Assembly (NCBI GenBank): GCA_030035585.1
Contig: CM057462.1
Coordinates: forward strand, 66,250,734-66,314,733
DNA: 64,000 nt
Direction: 5' to 3'
DNA from: Dugong dugon
Taxonomy: Eukaryota > Chordata > Mammalia > Sirenia > Dugongidae
The position numbers and the translations under genes are program-made. The notes under the pieces were generated by a model, which was given only the letters and a program-made list of their open reading frames with translations, made no database searches and was not told the origin of the DNA. Of the stretch, positions 46,561 to 57,500 are shown piece after piece (position 1 is the stretch's first letter; the number at the start of each line of letters is the position of its first letter).

Positions 46561-46799
46561 GTTGGTGGGTATATCCTCACCTTTTTATCTGGTAGTTTCC
46601 TAACCACCCACTAATCATCTGAGGAAAAACCTCCGCTAGCTTTTGCCACCAAGTATTAGCAGAAAGAATTCTATACAGGATATTTGCCCTCCTACTTTCT
46701 AGGACTAAGAACAGTCTTTTCAGAGCAAACAGTGATTAATATGAGTCCTGAATAAAGATGAAAAGATCAGAACTCTGCTTTCACAAAGTAAAAAAGTCA

Positions 46800-47960
46800 A
46801 AAACCATTACTTTTCCACTCCTGTGTTTAAAAACTCCTCCTCCTCTGAGGTCTGTGCAATCTGGCTATATCACACTACCCCTCCTTCTCATCTGTCATCT
46901 ACCACTCTCCAGATGAATCCCCTATATTCACTGCAACTGGGTCACAATCTTCTTCTTTTCCCCACACCCTCTTGTCCTAAATCACTAGCCACACAGATGA
47001 CTCATTCAATACACTAGCATCACAGTTCCTTGTCATACTCAGCTTCACTGACCTTCACCTCTGCTCTACTTCAGCTACCCATAGAATGGTTCTACATCAG
47101 ACAACTTAACTCTAATATTCCACTTTCTGACCACAACCTCCTTTTACTCCAGCTCACTCCCACTTCCTCATTGATCTAAGAGAAAATATCTTCAAGTCCA
47201 AAACTGAACTTGTTGTCCAGTGTTTTGTGGTAACGTCATCACCATCCCCCTAGTCACCTAAGCCAAAAACCTTAGCATCATGCTGGACCCCTTACCCTCT
47301 CACCCACACATACAATCAATCACAAAGCTTCACACATTTTCTCAAATACATTCCTTTCTTTTCATCCTATGACCACAGAATGATCTTTTTAAAATGCTAC
47401 TTCAACATGCCAAATAAAAATATTCCAGTGACTCAAAAAAAAAAAAACCCTACTGAATTAATTTAAAGATACCTATGTATACAAGGTCCACCATGACCTG
47501 GCATCTGCCTATATTCTCAGCCTCACAATTTACCCTTAGATCTTCACTGTTATATTCTTAGCAGTCCCAAACTGCTTGTAATTCTTTACTATGCAAGCCA
47601 TTCCTTTACTCACACTGATGCCTTTGCTTAAGCTATTTTCTCTGCAGCACACTTTCTACTCATCTTTGTCTGGCACGCTCCTACTTACCATTTAAGATTT
47701 GGGTCAGGTGGCATCTCTTCCCAAAGCCTGCCCTCAACTCCTAGGCTAGTCTAAGTGTCCTCACCTTTGGGCAACCACATATCATATGCATAGCTCTCAC
47801 CTTTTATTCTGAGGTGATCTATTTTAGCATCTAATTTATCAGCTCCATAAGAATTGAAAATGGGTCTTATTTACCTTTGTATACACAACTAAACACAGTA
47901 TGTAGCATGGTGCCTGACACACAGTAGGTACGTAAGTGTAGAATGAAGGTTAGAATATGT
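46800..47960 (+). mobile_element. Long L2 LINE 3' region
   Basis: More than 1 kb of plus-strand L2: 'aggtccaccatgacctggca', 'gatttgggtcaggtggcatc', 'catggtgcctgacacacagt'. No open frame survives. Confidence 0.75.
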
Positions 47961-49095
47961 TGAGTTAAAATTTTCAGTGGAGTATTCACACCAGTTTTTT
48001 TCTCACAGAGTTTAGTATACCCTACCTTTAACTCCAAGCCTTTTGAAGGGGAAGAACCATTGCCTTTCTTGAGTCTGCACAGTTCTGCACAGCATGGTAC
48101 TATACAAATTTTTATCCAACTTACATAAAAGGGAAACAGCATTTGCACGAACATATCAAAAATCAAAACTTAACATATTTGTTGTAAATTTTAAAACCAC
48201 TGACTGATCTAAAAAATGAAGACGTTAAGGACGAAAATAAAGAACCAATTCTATTGCTGGTATGTGCTTGTCCACATCTACGTTATAAACAGTGAAACTT
48301 TGCTTAGAACTTGAACAGTGTGCCAGACACAAGAGCTTGGCATTTTATCTATAAAGCCATCACATCTCTGCTGGGCTTAAAAATTACTAACCTGCAGGGT
48401 TGCTTAGGCAAGGATTCTGGGGGCTGGTAAAAGATTCTTTTTAAAAATTTAAGCCCACATACCACCAAGGCCAAGTGAAGAAAAAGCAAGTAAAAAAATA
48501 ATGCTGGTAAGTGAGCAATGAAAAGTGATCTTTTTTAGTGATTTCAGGCCTTCTGCTGGCAGTCAGAAGTAGAGCAAAGAGTTCAATGTAATAAAGCATT
48601 TTCCTCTCCAACTAAATATTAAATTGTGCTTTGGCACCAAACAAGGTCTCAATCCTTTGTCAGAGTAAAAATAAGAAGCTCTTCTATTTGCATAGTGCTT
48701 TGCACTTTAAAACACTTTGATATACATTAATTCATTTGATAAAGTGCTTATGGACATTAAAAAGGGGGAGGGACCCATGAAATAGGACAAAACAGGACCT
48801 CCCTTAGTACGAACAGTAGTAGACGTCCTTTTTTTTTTTTTAAGTTTAAAACACATCACAGAAATGAGGAAGGGAACAGAACAGTACTTTTTCTTTAAGC
48901 AGGTCAATCCTTGGGGCCAAGGAACTTCCCAGAGAAACTTAACTAGGTTTTGTCACCTTGCTCACATTAAGAAGCTTTCCTTTAAAGAGGATATAGAGCC
49001 CATCAAGAGAAGAGGTCAGAAAACCACAGCATATGACAGATAACTGAAGGAACTGGAATTGGTGAGTAGAAGACAAGACTCGGGGGACATGATTA
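47961..49095. other. Unassigned sequence, no gene seen
   Basis: Includes an A/T-run near 48830; no exon or repeat recognised in about 1.1 kb upstream of the L3-like relic and CpG island. Confidence 0.45.
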
Positions 49096-49355
49096 CTCTC
49101 TCTAAATATCTAAACGTCTGTCCACAAGGGAAAAGATCTTGGAAGAATGGGAGGCAGCTGTTTCTTTCAACCTAAAAAAATTCCTAAAAACCAAAGCTGT
49201 CCAGGAACAAAATGGGTTTCCTCGGGAGGTGTTCAAATAGGTTGGTCAAATTACTGTGGTGGCTTTTGAGATTTCAAAGATACTTTGGCATCGAATGAAG
49301 TGACGGACCCTAAGTGGCTTTTAAATTCCCTTCCAGTCCGGAGACATTCTGGGGT
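49096..49355 (+). mobile_element. L3/CR1-like LINE 3' end
   Basis: Plus-strand text with the CR1-type ending: 'ttcctcgggaggtgttcaaa' and 'ttaaattcccttccagtccg'. Confidence 0.6.
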
Positions 49356-50212
49356 TCACCCATCACCTGGAAGCGCCTTTCACTCTTCTAGGTGCTGGCC
49401 CACAGCGGTGCCCACGTGTCCAGCCCTCCTGGCCACCTGCTCACCTCAGTGCCCCGCTAAGGTCTGAACCTGCTCACCCCCGGCGGGGCTTCCAGGCAGG
49501 CGGTACACGTGAGTTGTCCCGGCGCAGCTCTCGCCGCTAGAGTCCAGCCCCGAGGATGGCTGCTGACAGCTCCAGGCCCTTCGCGCCTCCGACCCTCGGC
49601 CGGGCCATGTTGCCCGCCGGACTTGGGGACTTCGGTCCCCGCCGGCGAGGGCCCGTAGGCATTCTCTCAGCTCTGGTGTCCGAGCGGACCGACGGACATC
49701 CACGCCAACTCCCGGCCCTCGGCTCAAAGCCAAACCTCAGCGGCCGACGCCAGCCCCGCCGGCCTGCACACAGCGATCGCCGCTCTGACAACCCCACAAG
49801 GCCGGCTCTCCAAAGGTTCTCTGTCCTTGGATTTCCCGCGCCGGGGTCCCTGGGGCGTCCCTGCCGCGTCAGGGCCGCCGGCCGGACACTGGGCCCCGCC
49901 AGTCCCGCCGCAGATGTAGAATCGCCCGCCAGGGCTCCGGGCCCGACTGACACCCTCCGGAGAAGGTCCGCGGCCGCGCGCGGTCCAAGCAGGCAGACAG
50001 ACCCCGACAGCGACCCCGAAAGACAGACTGACTGACAGCCGGGCCCGGAGGGGCGGGGGCAGCGGCCGGGCAGGTCGCGCCACCACCTTCTCTCTCGGAG
50101 AGGCCCCTGGTGGCCCAGGCCCCTCAGGGCTCGGGTTTCCCTGGCAAGACGAGGCAGCGGCAGAGGCGCTTACCTGCGGGCGCGACGGCGGCGACGCTGG
50201 GCACTGAGAGGC

Positions 50213-50233
50213 TTACTCCCTTCCCGCCGCCAT
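50213..50233 (-). other. Short upstream ORF (six codons)
   Basis: In the candidate first exon, ATGGCGGCGGGAAGGGAG followed by TAA encodes MAAGRE. The context AAACATGG is a good Kozak match. The ATG overlaps the YY1-like motif, so it may be a side effect of that site or a small uORF. Confidence 0.45.
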
Positions 50234-50332
50234 GTTTCCGCTGCGCAGGGAGGGAGGACTGGAGAAGGGGGAGGGCGGGGGCGGCTCGGGAGAGCCGCTG
50301 ACGGGCGACTGGGGGCTCAACTGAGTCGGAGT

Positions 50333-50381
<49 letters not shown>
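50333..50381 (+). repeat. (CGG)16 trinucleotide tract
   Basis: 49 bases of uninterrupted CGG on the plus strand (GCC on the minus). In the candidate minus-strand transcript it would lie in the 5' leader, a typical place for CGG/GCC repeats in mammalian promoters. Confidence 0.97.
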
Positions 50382-50599
50382 TGAGGTGGGGGTCAGGGGG
50401 CGGGCGCTCCCCTCTCCCTCCCGACCCCGCCCCGCCCCTCCCGCCGCGAGGCGGTGCGCGCCTCGGCCGTTGGGCCCGCGTGCGGGGGGGCTGGGCGGCG
50501 CGCCGGGTGGAGGACGGCGCCGCGCGGACCGGCCTAGCTCGCTGAGGCTGCTACCAACCTTCTGTCCAGTGGGGGTGTCAGGCGAGCGTTCGGACCGGC

Positions 50600-50686
50600 C
50601 CTCCAGTCCGCGTCTCAAGCTTGGGTAAACTGAGGCCTGGAGAGAGCTCGAGGACAGGGGCTCGAGTTCGAACCCCGCCGCTGCAG
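50600..50686 (+). other. Possible divergent exon with splice donor
   Basis: A plus-strand CTGCAG followed by GTAAC at 50687 fits a splice donor, at the edge of the island facing away from the minus-strand exon. It could mark a divergent non-coding transcript. Weak, because GT-containing matches are common in GC-rich DNA. Confidence 0.3.
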
Positions 50687-50814
50687 GTAACCCGTTCTGG
50701 AACCGTGCGTAGACCGGTTGTTGGAGATGCGCTACCAACAGCGGTCAGGTCTTGGCCGCGGCGCTGGGAGCCTCAGGCAGAGCCCAAAAGAGGCGAAGGG
50801 GGGGCACTTCTGGG

Positions 50815-51005
50815 GACTCGAATCCCTGCCCTGCTAATGAGTAGCTTTGTGATGACCTTGAGCGAGTGACCTCGCATCTCTACCCCAGGGCCAGATGAGG
50901 CCCTCATTTCAAACATGATAGTACTTACTCCGGAGGATTGTTGTGAATCAAATTCGGAATAATGCAGGGCACATAAGAAGTAAATGTTTAATAAGTGTAA
51001 GTTTC
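50815..51005 (+). mobile_element. MIR SINE
   Basis: Plus-strand: 'gggactcgaatccctgccct', 'gtagctttgtgatgaccttg', 'gaggattgttgtgaatcaaa', 'taaatgtttaataagtgtaa'. It sits at the right shore of the island. Confidence 0.85.
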
Positions 51006-51029
51006 CACGGCTCCTTCATTGGTTCACCC

Positions 51030-51235
51030 ATTCAACAAGTACAAATTGAGTTCTTTATGTGCTAGGCACCTTACGAGTCATTCATTCAGCGCTTATTAGC
51101 ACTTGTTGCTGCGCTCTTCTGTTTAATCACCACACCCACCCTGTATTATCCATATATTAGCAGTGAGGAAGCTGAAGCTCCAGGAGATAAAGTTACTTGT
51201 CCAAGAACACCCAGCTAGTAAATGAGATTCCTGCA
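51030..51235 (-). mobile_element. MIR SINE
   Basis: Minus-strand: 'ttatgtgctaggcaccttac', 'tgtccaagaacacccagcta'. Confidence 0.7.
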
Positions 51236-51530
51236 GGGAGTGGTCACCTCTGTTACAGTGAGTCAAAGGAGGTAGCCCAGAGGCAAACATATTCAAGCTG
51301 GTTTTTGAAAGAGTTTGCACAGAGGAAGCTACTTTCAGGCAGAGGGAAGGTGTATGCAAGGGCATATAAGCATGTTACCTGTATGGCTGGTAAATAGTGA
51401 AGTTTGACGGGATATGGGAGACATGCTGATAGACTTGGGAGGAGGCAGTGGAGTGGAGTAGGGGTGGGTAATAGCAGGAAGTTTGGAGTCAGATTAATTT
51501 AACCAATTACTAACCCCTCTGAGCCTCCTG
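51236..51530. other. Probable old L2/MIR relics
   Basis: 51290-51400 has L2-like phrases in minus orientation; 51478-51530 looks like the left part of a MIR cut by the next element. No gene. Confidence 0.4.
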
Positions 51531-51880
51531 TGTCAGTTTGTCGTACTTTGGTGGCTTGTGTGTTTCTATGAGACTTGAAGCTATGCCACTGGTATTTCAC
51601 ATACCAGCGGAGTCACCTATAGTGGACAGGTTTCAGTGGAGCTTCCAGACCAAGACAGACTAGGAATAAAGGCCTGGTGATATACTTCCAAAAATTAGCC
51701 AGTGAAAACCCTGTGTATAATAAACAGACAATCAATCGCCTGATGTAGTGCTGGAAGATGAGACCCCCAGGTTGGAAGGCACTACACGATAGCCACAGCA
51801 ATGGACTCATACCATAGCGATCATGGAGATGGCACGGGACTGGGCAATGTTTTGTTCTGTTATACATAAGGTTGCCATGA
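51531..51880 (+). mobile_element. RTE-derived non-autonomous element without tRNA head
   Basis: About 350 bp. 51531-51760 matches the RTE 5' UTR (compare the reverse of 2260-2506), and 51800-51880 matches the RTE 3' end ('ctgggcaatgttttgttctg' and 'ataaggttgccatga'). The whole coding region is missing. RTE enzymes could have copied it through the shared 3' end. Confidence 0.85.
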
Positions 51881-51894
51881 TCCTCCAGCTTGAA

Positions 51895-52150
51895 TAATAA
51901 AACTAACATTTATATATGCTTACTACAAACCAGACCCTCTTCTAAATGTCTTATGTGTACTATCTTATTTAATTCTTGTGGCAATTTAATTTTCACAACA
52001 AACCTATGTGGTAGATATTATGATCTGAATTTCACAGATGAGAAAACTGAGGCACAGGGATATAAAGTAAGTTGCCAAGGTCACACAGCTAAGAAATGGT
52101 AAAAACCAGAATAGGGACCCAGGCATCCCGTCTCTAGAGCCCATGTTGTC
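51895..52150 (-). mobile_element. MIR SINE, near full length
   Basis: Minus-strand: 'aactaacatttatatatgct', 'cacagatgagaaaactgagg', 'ccaaggtcacacagctaaga'. Confidence 0.88.
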
Positions 52151-52546
52151 AATCACAGCTTGAAATAAGTTCTCCTGTCTCCACTTTTAGCTCCCATGGC
52201 AGGCCATACAAACCTCTCTTAGGGTCTTTAAAACTTTCTGCCTCATTATTGGCTAACACATCTTATCTTGCCTAATTACACAGTGAGTTTCTTGAGAACA
52301 GAATCAGTGTCTGATCTATTATAATACCTACTGAATTCCTAGAACCTGGTAGATGCTTAGTAAAAAAAAAAAATTTAATGAATGTATATGCAATAGAACA
52401 CTCTATAGCAATAAAAATGAATGATCTGTGAGCAAGTTGACAAATTATTGTCCCAGAGCTAAGATTGGTTTTTACATTTTTAAATGGTGAAAAAATAATA
52501 ATAAAAGAATATTTCATGATGCATGAAAATCATATGGAATTTGAAT

Positions 52547-52690
52547 TTTAGTGTCCACAAATAAAGTTTTATTGGAACATAGCCACACTTTCTATGGTTG
52601 CTTTTGTATTCTACAATGGACCTTATGGCCTGCAAAGCCTAAAATATTTACTATCTGGCCCTTTACAGAAAAATTTGCCAAACCTTAATC
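52547..52690 (-). mobile_element. hAT-type non-autonomous DNA transposon (MER family)
   Basis: Reverse-orientation relative of 13058-13288: 'aataaagttttattggaaca' and 'tttactatctggccctttac'. Confidence 0.75.
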
Positions 52691-52730
52691 TAGAGCTACT
52701 TACATTAACATGAAAATATTTTAGAAACAG

Positions 52731-53224
52731 TGTCATGGATTGAATTGTGTACCCCAAAAAATACATGTGTATCAATTTGGCTAGGCCATGATTCCCAGTA
52801 CTGTGTGATTGCCCACCATTTTGTCATCTGATGTGATTTTCCTGTATGCTGTAAGTCCTATCTCTATGATGTTAATGAGGCAGGACTCAATCTACAAGAT
52901 TGTATTATGTCTGGGACTGATCTCTCTTGAGATATAAGAGAGAAAAGACAGCAGAGAGACAGGGGGACCTCATACCACCAAGAAAGCAGTGCTGGGAGCA
53001 GAGCATGTCTTTTCTACCTGGGGTTCCTGCAAGGAGAAGCTCCTAGTCCAGGGGAAGATTGATGAGAAGGACCTTCCTCCAGAGCTGACAGAGAAAGCCT
53101 CCCCCTGGAGCTGTCACCCTGAATTTGCACTTCTAGCCTACTAGACTGTGAAAGAATAAACTTCTGTTTGTTAAAGCCATCCACTTGTGGTATTTCTGTT
53201 ACAACAGCACTAAATGACTAAGAT
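52731..53224 (+). mobile_element. MaLR-type solo LTR, plus
   Basis: About 494 bp, starting TGTCATGGATTGAATTGTGT, flanked by AAACAG at 52725-52730 and 53225-53230. Same family as 12465-12982 and 14010-14527. A solo-LTR fossil. Confidence 0.8.
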
Positions 53225-53230
53225 AAACAG

Positions 53231-54140
53231 TATTGAACAAAAAAGGCTAAGGAGTATAATGACATATAAAGTTTTAAAATAAGCAAAACAATACAAATTT
53301 TGTTTAAGGATACGTACACATTAGTCAAAGTATAAAGATATGCATGGAAATAAACACCAAATTCAGGATAGTAATTATCTCTAGAGGGCGAGGGTGGGAG
53401 TTGGAATGTCATCAGGGAGTACACAGGGGATTTCAGCTGTATGTAGGCAAGGTGGCAGGTATGCAAGTGTTCATTGTGTTGTTCCTTTTTGTTTCAATTC
53501 AAAACAACAAAATAAAATATTTCATAAGAAGTGAATAAATGGGATTCAAGAACTTGTTTACTTCTATTTTAGCTGCTCAGAAATGCTTTTATTTGGCTTT
53601 TATCTATAGTTGTTACAGTGAAATATAAATCCTGAGACTTAATCCTGATACAATGGGTGTGGACTGGGTGCGAATGTCATTTAGAACATGGTGACCATTG
53701 GGTTACACAGGGATAGCCTGATTAATGATGCCTCTGTGAACAATGCTTCTTGAAAGGAAGTCCACCTAAGCTGAGTTTGGGGGAAGGACCCATCTCCACA
53801 AGGCTGGGCAGCAGCTGTGGCAGCTGGGGCTGGATTACTTGCTCTGTCTCCAGAGTAGGCCTTGGGTCCTCAGACTGTAGGGAAACTCCTCCTGTTATCT
53901 AGGTATTGGTCTCAGTATCAGACTCACCATCTTTGGGAGGAAGGAATGGACAGAGTGTATCCCAGTCCTAATCTGCATCCTTGAGTCTCGTTTAAACATT
54001 AATTTAGTGGAACTTTAGGGATTATTAATTTAGGGTTTATGACTAGCCCTAAGGTTACAAAGACAATAAGACCCAGGCTGAAGCCAAGGAGCCCACAGTT
54101 GGGGAAACTAATATGTAAACAGATGATGAGAGACAGGGTT
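53231..54140. other. Unassigned sequence, no gene seen
   Basis: About 0.9 kb; the start (53231-53530) resembles a diverged L1 tail, the rest is unassigned. Confidence 0.4.
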
Positions 54141-54574
54141 TTAAGGGTTTATATTAGTTTTCTATTGCTGTATAACAAATTACCACAAACGTAGCAGCTT
54201 AAAACAAAATAGCTCACAGTTCTATAGGTCAGAAACCTGGCATGGTGTGGCTGAGTTTTATGCTCAGGGTATCCTAAGGTTGAAATCAAGGTGTTGGCTG
54301 TGTTGGCTGGCTGTGTCCTAATCTGGAGGTTTGACCAGGGAAAGATCTGCAGCAAGCTCCTTTAGGTTGTTGGCAGAATTCATTTCCTTGTGATTGAAGG
54401 ACTGAGATCCGCATTGTGTTGCCACATTGTCAGCTGACAACCACTCTCGGGTTCTTAACCACATGGCCCCCTCCATCTCAACAACGGAAAACCTCCTTCA
54501 CATTGAATCCCTCTCACTCTTTAAAGCTCTCTGATTTCCCCTTCTTTGACCAGTCAGATAAAACTCTCAATTTT

Positions 54575-57500
54575 TATTTTTGTAATATGATCTTATTTAT
54601 TTTGTTGTTGTTGTTGAAAATATACACAGCGAAACATACACCAATTCAATAGTTTCTACACATACCATTTAGTGACATTGATTACATTCTCCAAGTTGTA
54701 TAACCATTCTCATCCTCCTTTTCTGAGTTGTTCCTCCCCCATTAACATAAATTCACTGCCCCCTAAGGTTCCTATCTAATCTTTCGAGTTGCTGCTGTCA
54801 ATTTGATTAGATAGCTCTTAAAAGAGCATAATGCTCGAGGCAGACTTTTTTTCACTGGTGAAGCTAAACTATTGTTTGGTTTTAAGAAGACTTCAGGGGA
54901 TATTTTTGGTTTGTTTAAAGATTATCTCAGGGCAATAGTTTCAGGGGTTCAGACAACCTCCACGGAGTCTGGAATCCATGAAAATTTTAAATTCTGTTCT
55001 GCTTTTTCCCCCTTTTGATCAGGATTTTTCTATGGAATCTTTGATCAAAATGTTCAGCAATGGTAGCTGGGCACCATCCAGTTCTTCTGGTCTCATAGCA
55101 AAGGAGGCAGTTGTTCATGGAGACAGTTAGCCACATATTCCATATCTTCCTCCTATTCTTGACTGTCCTTCTTCCTCTGTTGTTCTAGATGAATAGAGAC
55201 CAATTGTTGTGCCTTGGATGGCCACTTGCAAGCTGTTAAGACCCCAGGAACTACACATTGAACTAGGGGGTAGAACAGAGGCACAAAACTTGTTATTAGG
55301 TGAATTGACTGGGATTTCCCATGAAACCATGACCCTAAACCTCCAAACCAAGGAACCAAATACCATGAGGTATTTGGTTGTACATAATCAGCCTCAGCAG
55401 CTACTCTTTCTTTTTTGGTTGTTGTTGTAAACGTATCTATCACACAACTTTTGCCAATTCAGCTATTTACAGGTGTACAACTTACTGACAGCAATTACAA
55501 TAATCGGCTGTGCAACCCTACCCTTAATCAGCACAATAATTCTGTCACTGTTAATCCTTCCTTTCCCCTTCCATGCCATCCCTGGTAACCATTAATCAAC
55601 TTTTCTCTCTCTACATTTGTCTTTTTATATAAGTGAGGTCATGCAATATTTGTCCTTTTGTGATTGACTTATTTCACTCAGTATAATGTCTTCCAGCTCC
55701 ATCCATATTGTAGCATTTATCAAGACTTCATTTCTCCTACTGGCTAAGTAGTATTCCATTGTATTATGTGCCACATTTTGTTTATCCATTCATCTGTTCA
55801 TGGGCATTTAGGTTGTTTTCACCTTTTGGCCATTGTGAATAGTGCTTCAGTGAACATTGGTGTACAAGTTTCTGAGTCTCTGCTTGCAAGTCTTTTGGGT
55901 ATATACCTAGGCATGAAATTGCTGGGTCATTTGGTAGTTGTATTTTTAGTTTAGTTTTTTTATGCTTTTTTAAATTGCATTTTAGGTGAAGGTTTACAGT
56001 GCAAAGTAGTTTTTCATTCAAAAATTTTATACACAAATTGTTCTGTGACATTAGTTGCAGTCCTCACAATGTGTCAGCACTCTCCCCCTTTCCCTTTCCA
56101 CCCTGCATTCCCAGTGTCTGTTCATCCAGTTTTCCCATCCCTTCCTGCCTTCTCGTCTTTGCTTTTGGGCAGATGTTGCCCATTTGGTCTTGTATACTTG
56201 ATTTGAACTAAGAAGCATGTTCCTCACACGTGTTATTGTTTACTTTATAGGCCTATCTAATCTTTGGCTGAAAGGTGGACTATGAGAGTGGCTTTAGTTC
56301 TGAGTTAGCAGGGTGTCCAGGGGCCGTAGTCTCAGGGGCTCCTCCAGTCACCATCAAACAAGTAAGTCTGGTCTTTTTTTTGTACATTTGAATTTTGTTC
56401 TACATTTTTCTCCTGCTCTGTCTGGGACCCTCTATTGTGATCCCTGTCAGAGCGATAGATGGTGGTAGCTGGGCACCATCTAGTTCTTTTGGGCTCAGGC
56501 GGATGGAGGCTGTAGTTCATGTGGTCCATTAGTCTTTTGGACTAATTTCCTTGTATCTTTGATTTTCTTCATTCTCCTTTGCTCCAGACGTGGTAGGACC
56601 AATAGATACATCTTAGATGGCTGCTCACAAGCTTTTAAGACCCCAGACACTACTTAACAAAGTAGGATGTAGAACATTGTCTTTATGAACTATGTTATGC
56701 CAATTGACCTAGACGTCCCCCGAGACCATGGTCACCAGCTCTCATTCCCAGTAACTCAGTTCTTCAAGGTGTTTGGATGTGTTTAGGAGCTTCTATGATT
56801 TTGCCTTGGTCAAGTTGTGCTGACTTCCCCTATATTGTGTGTTGTCTTTCCCTTTACCAAAGTTAACACTTATGTACTATCTAGTTAGTGATTCCCCCTC
56901 CCCACCCCTGTCCTCCCTCGTAACCGCCAAAGATTTTTTTTATGTGTAAACCTTTTCTTGGGTTTTTGAAATACCGGTCACATACAATATTTATCCTTTC
57001 GTGATTGACTTATTTCACTCAGCTTAATACCCTCCAGATTCATTCATGTTGTGAGATGTTTCACAGATTTGTCATTGTTCTTTATCATTGCATAGTATTC
57101 CATTATGTGTATGTACCATAATTTATCCATTCATCTGTTGATGGGCACTAGGTTGTTTCATCTTTTGCTATTGTGAATAATGCTGCAATGATCATGAGTG
57201 TGCATATGTCTGTTCTTGTGATGACTCTTATTTCTCTAGGATATATTCCTAGGAATAGGATTGCTGCATCATATAGTATTTCTGTTACTCGCTTTTTAAG
57301 GATGTACCATATCATTTTCTATATTTTTAGTTTTTTGAGGAACTGCCACACTGTTTTGCACAACGGCTGTACCATCTTGCATTCCCAACAGCAATAGGTA
57401 AGGGTTCTGATTTCCCCACATCCTCACCAACATTTGTTGTTTTCTGTTTTTATTTTATTTTATTTTTATCTTAGCCATTCTAGTGGGAGTGCAGTAGTAT

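Larger units (their letters stand above)
50174..50390 (-). other. Candidate first exon of a minus-strand gene
   Basis: Ends at 50174 with CCCGCAG followed by GTAAGC (50173-50168), a near-ideal splice donor. Within it lie the CGG tract (GCC-rich in the transcript), GC-rich leader and the YY1-like motif. The start near 50390 is arbitrary, because the transcription start cannot be read from sequence. The first ATG opens only a six-codon frame, so the exon is probably 5' UTR and the coding start lies in a later exon, outside or unrecognised in 1-50 kb. Alternatively the long minus-strand frame through 50738-50124, with a poly-Ala tract, could be coding upstream of the donor; I think this less likely. 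Confidence 0.6.
49400..50870. promoter_or_regulatory. CpG island promoter, probably bidirectional
   Basis: GC content and CpG density rise sharply here and nowhere else in 64 kb. GC boxes are visible at 50050-50060, 50271-50286 and 50423-50443. A (CGG)16 tract lies at 50333-50381. The minus strand has a YY1-like AACATGGCGGC motif at about 50226-50236 and a strong splice donor at 50173; the plus strand has a donor-like site at 50687. No TATA box is obvious. This fits the TATA-less, housekeeping type of mammalian promoter. The gene is not recognised. Confidence 0.88.

Noticed and set aside
49556-50035. 159-codon plus-strand and overlapping minus-strand frames in the CpG island
   Set aside because: Overlapping open frames on both strands with low-complexity P/R/A/G composition; no domain or splice evidence.
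50124-50738. 204-codon minus-strand frame with a poly-Ala tract
   Set aside because: GC-rich islands keep frames open by chance; it reads through a strong splice donor, and the Ala run is the CGG tract. It could still be partly coding, but I see no support.
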